Positions 1 to 4,362 of a stretch of DNA of 5,341 nt are shown in pieces. The notes beneath the pieces were generated by a model. That model worked only from the letters and a program-made list of their open reading frames with translations. It had not been told where the DNA came from and searched no databases. Within the stretch, counting starts at the first letter, position 1. Every line of letters begins with the position of its first letter. The stretch lies in NCBI GenBank assembly GCA_025355255.1, contig JANYAA010000158.1, positions 1-5,341 on the forward strand. Reading direction: 5' to 3'. The translations under genes and the position numbers were made by a program. The stretch is from Chloroflexota bacterium (GTDB lineage Bacteria > Chloroflexota > Limnocylindria > Limnocylindrales > CSP1-4).

Positions 1-17
1 GGCATCGCCGGTCAGGG

Positions 18-36
18 CCTGCCGATCAGCGGCAGG
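18..36. other. Perfect 7-bp hairpin near the left edge
   Basis: CCTGCCG and CGGCAGG form a perfect 7-bp stem around the 5-base loop ATCAG. It lies just past the stop of the small minus-strand peptide and so could end that transcript. Neither side has a T-run, so it is not a canonical intrinsic terminator. The stem could also be a by-product of GC-rich sequence. Confidence 0.3.
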
Positions 37-47
37 TAGAACTGGAC

Positions 48-113
48 TCAGTACACCGCGATAACCAGGGCGAGCAAGCACACGAACGCGAGCGCCCACC
101 ACCGGCTGCGCAT
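48..113 (-). CDS. Possible 21-residue single-pass membrane peptide
   Basis: A short open frame begins with ATG eight bases after the stop of the upstream membrane-protein gene, on the same strand. It encodes a 21-residue peptide: a basic start (MRSRWW), then an unbroken hydrophobic stretch (ALAFVCLLALVIAVY), then TGA. This is the layout of a tiny N-in membrane peptide. No Shine-Dalgarno sequence is visible, so translation would depend on coupling to the gene before it. The frame stays protein-like for 11 more codons after the TGA (VQFYLPLIGRP, then a second TGA), so the product may be a longer peptide interrupted by a recent stop or a sequence error. No function is recognised, and a chance frame is quite possible at this length. 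Confidence 0.3.
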   Translation of the reverse strand: MRSRWWALAFVCLLALVIAVY

Positions 114-121
114 CGGCTTCG

Positions 122-1225
122 CTACGCGTTCAGCGAGAGCACGCCCGCCGCCAGCGCGAGCAAGGCGACGGCTGCGGCGAGTGCGAGCCCAACCGTGAAC
201 CACGGGTCCAGTGCGCGCCGCGTTGGCGCCGGGGCGCGTCGGCCGCGCTCCAGGCCGGCGGTGTAATGGGTCAGGGCCTCGAAGGCGTAGACGGCCGGCG
301 CAGCAGCAAAGGCCTCGGCGAGGAACAGCAGCGTTCCAAATGCGAAGACGAGCGCGGCCACCGCGGGGACGACCAGCGGCAACGGAAAGCCCGAGTCCAT
401 ACGCAGCCCCGAGGCGACAAGGCCGCTGGCCTCGGCTCCGGCCATGACGCCCAGCAGCAGGATGAACTGCGAGCCAACCGAGAACAGCGTCACGGTGACG
501 GCGAGCGCGGGCCGAAGCCGGGCAAGGCGGATCGAGCGGCGCAGCGCTTCCCCCGCATCAACGTGCCCCAGCACAATGCCAGCCGCGGCATAGGTGAACG
601 GTACGCCCACAATCAACGCGCTCACGAGCGACACTGCCGTGTCGATGGCATCCACCCGCGGGATCGCCGCGTGGACCACCGCCCTGGCGGTGCCGCCGAC
701 GATCGTGCTGGCGATGCCCACCACAACTTGCGCGGCCAGCAGCTGCCAGAAGCGCGCACGGGCGACGGCGATTGACTCGCGCAGACGCAGCGGCCTTCCC
801 TCCGCACGGCCGCCGATGACTGCGACGGCGACGCCACGGGCGTCAACTGCGGCGCCGACATAGCCGAGGACGGCGGGCAGGATGCCAAGCATCAGCCAGA
901 GCATCCACACTGGCGAGGCGAACGCGTTGTAGAAGCCCGCGCGGCCTGAAGCCGCGGACGATGTCGCAAGGACGCCCACGGTTGCCAGCGCCACCGCCGG
1001 GCCAACCGTGACCGTGACGAGGAAGCCGATATAGAACGACGCGCCGCGCAGACCGCTGTCCGAGCGGGTGAGCAGGTCAAACGCCTGCCCGGCCAGCTTG
1101 CGCGGTGCCAATGGGATCGCCAAGACCGCCGCTGTCGGCGCCGGACGAGGCGGCGGCACCTGGCCTTGGGGTGGCGCTGGCGGCAGGAGCGGGCCGATGA
1201 AGGCTCCGTCGAACGGATGCGCCAT
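122..1225 (-). CDS. Polytopic membrane protein of unknown function, proline-rich N-terminus
   Basis: The frame encodes 367 residues from ATG at 1225. An in-frame GTG lies directly upstream at 1228. The first ~45 residues are rich in proline (PPAPPQ, PPPRPAP) and look like a cytoplasmic tail. They are followed by about seven hydrophobic segments, near residues 64-89, 106-128, 160-179, 195-219, 240-264, 282-314 and 342-364. A basic stretch before the fifth segment (EALRRSIRLARLRPALAV) resembles a motif seen in GPDPase-membrane-domain and YciC-like proteins, but this similarity is from memory and weak. No catalytic motif is visible. The start overlaps the stop of the dehydratase-like gene (TGATG, or GTGA if GTG is used) and there is no clear ribosome-binding site, so translational coupling is likely. 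The protein is best called an uncharacterised integral membrane protein. Confidence 0.8.
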   Translation of the reverse strand: MAHPFDGAFIGPLLPPAPPQGQVPPPRPAPTAAVLAIPLAPRKLAGQAFDLLTRSDSGLRGASFYIGFLVTVTVGPAVALATVGVLATSSAASGRAGFYNAFASPVWMLWLMLGILPAVLGYVGAAVDARGVAVAVIGGRAEGRPLRLRESIAVARARFWQLLAAQVVVGIASTIVGGTARAVVHAAIPRVDAIDTAVSLVSALIVGVPFTYAAAGIVLGHVDAGEALRRSIRLARLRPALAVTVTLFSVGSQFILLLGVMAGAEASGLVASGLRMDSGFPLPLVVPAVAALVFAFGTLLFLAEAFAAAPAVYAFEALTHYTAGLERGRRAPAPTRRALDPWFTVGLALAAAVALLALAAGVLSLNA

Positions 1226-1866
1226 CACGCGGCGGGCAGCGGCGGCGCTGCAGTGAGAAGCTCGGCCAAGCGGTCAAGCGCCACGTTGCCGCCGGAGGCG
1301 ATCACGCAGACGCGCTCACCCTCGCGCAGCGGCACGGCGCCCGCCAGCACCGCCCCCAGCGCCGCGGCACCCGCGGGCTCCAGCACCTGCTTGAGCCGCT
1401 CCAGCGCAAAGCGCATGCCCAGCAGGATCTGGGCGTCCTCCACCAGGACCACGCCCTCGAGATAGCGCGAGGCGATCTTGGTCACGAGGCGCCCGGCAAT
1501 CGGCGCCATCAATCCGTCCGCAACGGAGGCGGGCGTGATGGGCACCGGGACACCGCCAGCAGCAAGCGCGCGATGCAGCGAGTCCGCCCCGACGGGCTCC
1601 ACGCCAAACACGCGCACGCGCGGCCGCGTTTCGCGGAGGGCCACGGGGGCAATCCGCGCCAATGCCGCCCGCGGCTTGAACGAGCCCGTCTTCTGGAGGT
1701 GCTCCGCCTTGAGGTACAGGCGGTCATCCGCCAGACGCACCCCGAGAGCCGCACCCGCGATGCGCGCGGCTGTCGCTGACGACAGCACTTGCGTGTGGTG
1801 CAGGCGGCCGGCCAGCTGCTCACGCGTGGCGCGGATCCGGGCGATGGTGACAGGCGTTTCGCGCAT
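1225..1866 (-). CDS. Threonine dehydratase-like PLP protein with an internal deletion of about 120 residues
   Basis: The 213-residue frame matches both ends of fold-type II threonine/serine dehydratases but lacks the middle. Residues 7-72 fit the family N-terminus, including LKAEHLQKTGSFK, where Lys64 is the PLP Schiff-base lysine. The usual RGA that follows reads RAA. The chain then passes directly at about residues 72-78 into RPRVRVFGVEP, which in the family comes after the SAGNHAQG and GGGGL segments; both are absent. The C-terminal half is normal, with DGLMAP (118-122), VLEPAGAAAL (161-170) and ASGGN (190-194). The family is usually about 320 residues, so roughly 120 are missing with the frame kept. 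PLP phosphate would have no binding loop, so the enzyme is probably inactive. ATG at 1866 is chosen because it fits the family start; the in-frame extension to 2091 runs antisense through arsR. The stop overlaps the next gene's start. Confidence 0.82.
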   Translation of the reverse strand: MRETPVTIARIRATREQLAGRLHHTQVLSSATAARIAGAALGVRLADDRLYLKAEHLQKTGSFKPRAALARIAPVALRETRPRVRVFGVEPVGADSLHRALAAGGVPVPITPASVADGLMAPIAGRLVTKIASRYLEGVVLVEDAQILLGMRFALERLKQVLEPAGAAALGAVLAGAVPLREGERVCVIASGGNVALDRLAELLTAAPPLPAA

Positions 1867-1872
1867 GGCCCG

Positions 1873-1878
1873 AGTATG
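1873..1878 (-). promoter_or_regulatory. Candidate -10 box of the dehydratase-like gene
   Basis: On the minus strand CATACT lies six bases before the ATG at 1866, with no Shine-Dalgarno sequence in between. That spacing fits a leaderless transcript starting at or near the ATG. No convincing -35 hexamer is visible. The first base deviates from the TANNNT consensus. Confidence 0.4.
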
Positions 1879-1900
1879 GCCCGGCGCCGCGGGTGGGGCT

Positions 1901-1920
1901 AGTTGCGTAATTGCGCAACT
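1901..1920. promoter_or_regulatory. Near-perfect 20-bp palindrome, candidate ArsR operator
   Basis: AGTTGCGTAATTGCGCAACT pairs with itself at nine of ten positions; only T1908/G1913 mismatch. It sits between the divergent dehydratase-like gene and the ArsR-family gene. ArsR/SmtB dimers typically bind AT-containing inverted repeats of about this size at their own promoters. If the dehydratase transcript starts near 1866, the palindrome covers about -35 to -54 of that promoter, and it also lies just upstream of the likely arsR start. It is therefore placed to control both directions. Binding is inferred, not shown. Confidence 0.65.
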
Positions 1921-1933
1921 TGTGGGACGATCC

Positions 1934-1943
1934 GGAGGTGATC
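1934..1943 (+). promoter_or_regulatory. Extended Shine-Dalgarno sequence inside the 5' end of the arsR frame
   Basis: GGAGGTGATC is fully complementary to the usual 3' end of bacterial 16S rRNA. It lies within the open frame that begins at TTG 1911, which suggests that the real start is downstream. CTG at 1947 is eight bases past GGAGG, near-ideal spacing but a rare codon. GTG at 1959 is the next standard start, about 20 bases away. Confidence 0.45.
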
Positions 1944-1958
1944 GACCTGACCAACCCC

Positions 1959-2240
1959 GTGAGCCTCGAGGCTGAGCGCATCCGCTCGGCAGCGGTGGCG
2001 CGTGCACTCGGAGATCCCAAGCGCCTGTGCGTGCTGGAGTCACTCGGTGCCGGTGAGGCGTCCGTGGGCGAGCTCGCGTCACGGGTGTCATGCCAGGTCC
2101 CCAACATGAGCCAGCACCTCTCGGTGTTGCGCTCAGCCGGCCTCGTCACGGCTCGCCGCGACGGGAACACCGTCTTTTACCGCCTCTCAGATCCTCGGAT
2201 CCTTGAGGCGTGTCGTCTTCTATCCTCGATCGCCCGCTGA
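1959..2240 (+). CDS. ArsR/SmtB-family winged-helix transcriptional regulator
   Basis: The protein is a small dimeric repressor by family. Numbered from GTG at 1959 it has 93 residues: an N-terminal helix, ARALGDPKRLCVLESL (14-29), a helix-turn-helix with SVGELA (35-40) and recognition helix NMSQHLSVLRSAGLV (49-63), and a wing RRDGNTVFYRL (66-76). The classic ELCVCDL metal motif of ArsR is absent. Three cysteines occur (Cys24, Cys45, Cys85), so thiol-based or different metal sensing is possible. The start is uncertain: the frame is open from TTG 1911 (109 residues), with GTG 1938 and CTG 1947 also in frame. I chose the later start because TTG 1911 lies inside the palindrome and a strong Shine-Dalgarno sequence sits at 1934. 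trxA follows after 42 bases and is probably co-transcribed. Autoregulation through the palindrome is inferred. Confidence 0.9.
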   Translation: MSLEAERIRSAAVARALGDPKRLCVLESLGAGEASVGELASRVSCQVPNMSQHLSVLRSAGLVTARRDGNTVFYRLSDPRILEACRLLSSIAR

Positions 2241-2267
2241 CGGGTGGAACCCGCAACTGAGCGGGAG

Positions 2268-2274
2268 AAAGGAG
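2268..2274 (+). promoter_or_regulatory. Ribosome-binding site of trxA
   Basis: AAAGGAG lies eight bases before the ATG at 2283 and fixes the trxA start. It is one of the few clear Shine-Dalgarno sequences in the window. Confidence 0.8.
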
Positions 2275-2282
2275 CCGCCCCC

Positions 2283-2627
2283 ATGGCGGAGATCAAACAG
2301 GCCACAGACGCGACGTTCGAGGAGCTCGTGCTCAATAACGACAAGCCGGTTGTCGTGGACTTCTGGGCTGTGTGGTGCGGGCCGTGCAAGATGGTCGCAC
2401 CCGAGATGGAGAAGCTCGCGGCCAAGTACGACGGCCTCGTCGATGTCGTCAAGGTGGATGTGGACGCCAACCCGGGCCTGTCGCAGGCGTTCGGGATCAT
2501 GAGCATCCCCACGATCGCGTTCTTCAAGCCGGGCGCGCAGCCCCAGGGCGTCGTCGGGTTCAAGCCGCTCGAGCAGCTGGAGACGGCCTTCGGCCTCACC
2601 CCGCTGCTGGCCGGCAAGGTCAGCTAG
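2283..2627 (+). CDS. trxA: Thioredoxin
   Basis: This cytoplasmic dithiol-disulfide oxidoreductase has 114 residues, close to the ~105-110 usual for thioredoxin, and all key residues are visible: buried Asp26, the WCGPCK active site with Cys32 and Cys35, and cis-Pro76 in SIPT. There is no signal peptide or membrane segment, so it is a soluble electron donor, not a DsbA- or ResA-type exported protein. ATG at 2283 is chosen because AAAGGAG (2268-2274) lies eight bases upstream; the in-frame extension to 2244 precedes this site and is not thioredoxin-like. It lies 42 bases after the ArsR-family gene on the same strand and is followed by a terminator, so the two form a likely two-gene unit. A role in resetting cysteine-based sensing by the regulator is conceivable but unproven. 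Confidence 0.97.
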   Translation: MAEIKQATDATFEELVLNNDKPVVVDFWAVWCGPCKMVAPEMEKLAAKYDGLVDVVKVDVDANPGLSQAFGIMSIPTIAFFKPGAQPQGVVGFKPLEQLETAFGLTPLLAGKVS

Positions 2628-2647
2628 GAGCTCCCCGCCCTGCCCAT

Positions 2648-2695
2648 CGGCCCCGGACCTTGCGAGGGGGTTTCTGCCGGGGCCGTTTTGATTCT
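2648..2695 (+). terminator. Intrinsic terminator after trxA
   Basis: CGGCCCCGG (2648-2656) pairs perfectly with CCGGGGCCG (2677-2685) as a 9-bp GC-rich stem, followed at once by TTTT and a T-rich tail (2686-2695). The 20-base loop is large but holds a small inner hairpin, CCT-TGCG-AGG. It starts 20 bases past the trxA stop and reads in the trxA direction. It also separates trxA from the convergent gene ending at 2702. Confidence 0.85.
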
Positions 2696-2701
2696 TGGCG
2701 G

Positions 2702-3109
2702 TCAGCCAAAGGCGCGCCGATGCGCCAGCCGCACCCAAGCCTCAGCCCGGTCCAGCGCAAACTGGTCCGCGTCGCGCGGCCAGAAGGCAATCCAGCCTGC
2801 GCCACGCGGTGAGGGGCGAGTGTCAGGCGTGCGCAGGGCCGCCGCGGCGATCGCGGGCTCCAGCGCCACCTCGAGGAACTCGCCGCCGAGCACCGCAAAG
2901 ATGCGCATACCGACGGAGAGCAGCAGCACCACGCCGTCACGCCGCCGGGTCACGCCCTCAAGCTCCTCCAAGACCGTCTCGACCCGCTCGTCGAGCGTCT
3001 CGTCAAGCGTCGTCTCGGCAGCAGCAGCCCCAGCCGCCGCCTCACCCTCGCCAAGCGGCGCGTCAGCCCCGTCGCCATCGGCGTCGTCGTCCGGCCGCAG
3101 CCCGCTCAC
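2702..3109 (-). CDS. Small protein of unknown function, acidic alanine-rich N-terminus
   Basis: The frame encodes 135 residues from GTG at 3109, whose GTGA overlaps the TGA of the DinB-like gene, so the two are probably translationally coupled. Residues 6-52 are acidic and low-complexity (DDDADGDGAD, an AAAGAAAA run, and a TLDETLDE repeat) and are likely disordered or a short helix. From about residue 53 the chain looks folded: alternating hydrophobic strands (GVVLLLSVGMRIFAVL), then RTPDTRPSPRGAGWIAF (93-109), then a helix LDRAEAWVRLAHRRA (119-133). This C-terminal block looks like a conserved small domain but I cannot assign it to a named family. There is no signal peptide, membrane span or catalytic motif. 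The longer in-frame reading to 3304 is an antisense shadow of the DinB-like gene. Confidence 0.72.
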   Translation of the reverse strand: MSGLRPDDDADGDGADAPLGEGEAAAGAAAAETTLDETLDERVETVLEELEGVTRRRDGVVLLLSVGMRIFAVLGGEFLEVALEPAIAAAALRTPDTRPSPRGAGWIAFWPRDADQFALDRAEAWVRLAHRRAFG

Positions 3110-3588
3110 GAGACGGCGGCCAGCACGGCCCGCAACTCGGGCAGGTGCTCCTCGTAGTGCCCCGTGGTCTCGCCGAAGAAGTACTCCTGATGCCGGGGGT
3201 GCTTGATCCAGCGGGACTCCGGCACCACGGTGAGGTACCCGCGCAGCTCTCCAGCGGCCACCCGGAATCGGGCGCGGACCTCGGCGATGGGCAGGGCCCG
3301 CCAAGCAATAATCCCCGCGTCATTGAATCGGTCAGCCTCGCCCGGGATGGCCCAACGCGCGTGGTTGGCCTCGTACGTTGGGCTTGCCTCGTTCACCGCA
3401 AGCTCCTTGGCCACCTGCAGTGAGATCTCCTGCCACTGCACTAGGTGGCCCATCAGGTCGCGGCCAGACCAGCCGAGATCCGTGGGCGGCGCGACCTCCA
3501 GTTGCTCGTCGGTCAGGGCGTCAAGCGCCTCAAAGGCGCGGAATGTGTCGCGCTCGTCCTCAAGGAACGAGAGGGCGTCGAAGTACAT
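3106..3588 (-). CDS. DinB/maleylpyruvate-isomerase-like four-helix-bundle protein
   Basis: The protein has 160 residues, normal for the DinB/YfiT-like fold. It carries the three expected metal-ligand histidines: His48 in GHLVQWQ at the end of the second helix, and His144 and His148 in the GHYEEHLPEL segment near the C-terminus. The WSGRDLMGHL stretch (40-49) is also typical of the superfamily. Members are soluble metal-binding proteins; some are thiol-dependent transferases using bacillithiol or mycothiol and others have no known substrate, so no reaction is assigned. The ATG at 3588 is six bases after a TAGCAT -10-like box with no Shine-Dalgarno sequence, suggesting a leaderless transcript. 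Its TGA overlaps the GTG start of the next gene. It is divergent from the cobalamin-binding gene across 49 bases. Confidence 0.85.
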   Translation of the reverse strand: MYFDALSFLEDERDTFRAFEALDALTDEQLEVAPPTDLGWSGRDLMGHLVQWQEISLQVAKELAVNEASPTYEANHARWAIPGEADRFNDAGIIAWRALPIAEVRARFRVAAGELRGYLTVVPESRWIKHPRHQEYFFGETTGHYEEHLPELRAVLAAVS

Positions 3589-3594
3589 TGCGGC

Positions 3595-3600
3595 ATGCTA
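3595..3600 (-). promoter_or_regulatory. Candidate -10 box of the DinB-like gene
   Basis: TAGCAT on the minus strand matches TANNNT and lies six bases before the ATG at 3588, which fits a leaderless transcript. No -35 hexamer is apparent. Confidence 0.45.
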
Positions 3601-3624
3601 GACCCAGCGGCGGCGGCGTGGTGC

Positions 3625-3630
3625 TAGAGT
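3625..3630 (+). promoter_or_regulatory. Candidate -10 box of the cobalamin-binding gene
   Basis: TAGAGT matches TANNNT and ends seven bases before the GTG at 3638. The bases between (CCCGCCC) hold no Shine-Dalgarno sequence, so a leaderless transcript is likely. It lies 24 bases from the divergent -10 box, so the two promoters must share upstream sequence. Confidence 0.5.
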
Positions 3631-3637
3631 CCCGCCC

Positions 3638-4345
3638 GTGACCGACGATATGCCGTTCCTGCTGCCGCCCGTGAACCCAGCCGATGCCGCCGATGTGCCG
3701 GCCGATGTGCTGTCGCCGGAGCTGCTGGCAAGCCTCCTCGTCGATGGCGATGACGAGTTGGCCGCCTGGACGCTGCGCAACGCGATGGTCGGGTCTTCTC
3801 GCGCCGCGGTGTACGACGGCATCCTGCGCGATGCCATGCGCCTAGTGGGCGAAAACTGGCGCGCCGGCCGCTGGTCCATCGCAGACGAGCACCTCGCGTC
3901 GCGAACCCTGATCGCTGTGCTGGAGCAGCTGCGCCCGGCCGCAACCCCGGCGTCGCGTGTCGGACCGCTGGCCGTCCTCGCCGGCGTCGCAGGCGAGCAG
4001 CACATGATCGGCCTGCTCTGCCTTGAGCAGGTGCTGGCAGATGACGGCTGGACGGTGTCGAACCTCGGTGCGGACCTTCCAGACACCGATCTCGCGAGTT
4101 ATGTCGCGCGCAACGACGTTGTCCTGGTGGCTCTGTCGGCCACGGAGGAGCCACGCGTCAACGCCCTTGCGGAGGCCGTCATGGCCGTGCGCGTGGCGGG
4201 CGGCGAGCGGCCGCTGGCCATTCTTATCGGTGGCGGCATAGCCCGGCAGCCGGGGATCAGGGAGCACACGGGGGCCGACGGTGTGGCGCTCACCCTTGGT
4301 GAGGCGCGGGCCTTCGCTGCGCGCCACCGCCCTGCCGACAGCTAG
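3638..4345 (+). CDS. Stand-alone cobalamin-binding protein with CarH-like cap and Rossmann domains
   Basis: The 235-residue protein has the two-domain B12 module of CarH and methionine synthase. The helical cap, about residues 28-100, contains W-x9-EH (Trp74, Glu84, His85), which in CarH packs over the adenosyl face of cobalamin. The Rossmann domain, about 108-230, has GEQHMIG, an ExHxxG motif with His122 as probable lower cobalt ligand, followed by NLGADLP (142-148), a serine/threonine strand end ALSAT (165-169) and IGGG (197-200) for the nucleotide loop. The MerR-type DNA-binding domain of CarH is absent; only ~27 unstructured residues precede the cap. The residue after Trp74 is Arg75, where Thermus CarH has the histidine that binds cobalt after light. 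It may be a light or B12 sensor acting through a partner, or a corrinoid carrier. GTG is chosen from the -10 box spacing. Confidence 0.88.
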   Translation: MTDDMPFLLPPVNPADAADVPADVLSPELLASLLVDGDDELAAWTLRNAMVGSSRAAVYDGILRDAMRLVGENWRAGRWSIADEHLASRTLIAVLEQLRPAATPASRVGPLAVLAGVAGEQHMIGLLCLEQVLADDGWTVSNLGADLPDTDLASYVARNDVVLVALSATEEPRVNALAEAVMAVRVAGGERPLAILIGGGIARQPGIREHTGADGVALTLGEARAFAARHRPADS

Positions 4346-4362
4346 ACCGCCCGGCTAGACCG
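4341..4362. repeat. GCTAGACCG direct repeat supplying both convergent stops
   Basis: GCTAGACCG occurs at 4341-4349 and again at 4354-4362, separated by CCCG. The first copy holds the TAG stop of the plus-strand cobalamin-binding gene and the second holds the TAG stop of the minus-strand mutase gene. Only nine bases separate the stops, and no strong terminator hairpin is visible for either gene. Confidence 0.6.

Noticed and set aside
266..775. Plus-strand frames opposite the membrane-protein gene
   Set aside because: They are polar, Arg/Gly-rich products with no recognisable domain, antisense to a convincing multi-span membrane protein.
1867..2091. In-frame N-terminal extension of the dehydratase-like gene to a start at 2091
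   Set aside because: It runs antisense through the regulator gene, is rich in Arg/Pro/Ser without family similarity, and the family N-terminus begins at the ATG at 1866.
2244..2282. Earlier in-frame ATG for thioredoxin
   Set aside because: It precedes the clear AAAGGAG site at 2268 and adds residues that do not fit thioredoxin.
3001..3060. CAG/GCC-rich short repeat tract
   Set aside because: It simply encodes the alanine-rich linker of the small acidic protein; there is no array or regular unit.
3110..3304. Extension of the acidic small protein to a start at 3304
   Set aside because: The extra segment is the DinB-like gene read in another frame; the GTGA overlap at 3106-3109 is a better start.
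2695..3423. Long plus-strand open frame of 242 codons
   Set aside because: Its product is Arg/Pro/Gln-rich low-complexity sequence, antisense to two better-supported minus-strand genes; it is a high-GC shadow frame.
3842..4327. Minus-strand frame of 161 codons opposite the cobalamin-binding gene
   Set aside because: No domain is visible, and the plus-strand protein in this stretch has intact cobalamin-binding motifs.
3638..4345. Cobalamin-binding gene as the mutase small subunit
   Set aside because: It has a helical cap with W-x9-EH and an ExHxxG motif, which point to CarH/methionine-synthase-type modules; mutase small subunits lack this cap and usually carry DxHxxG.
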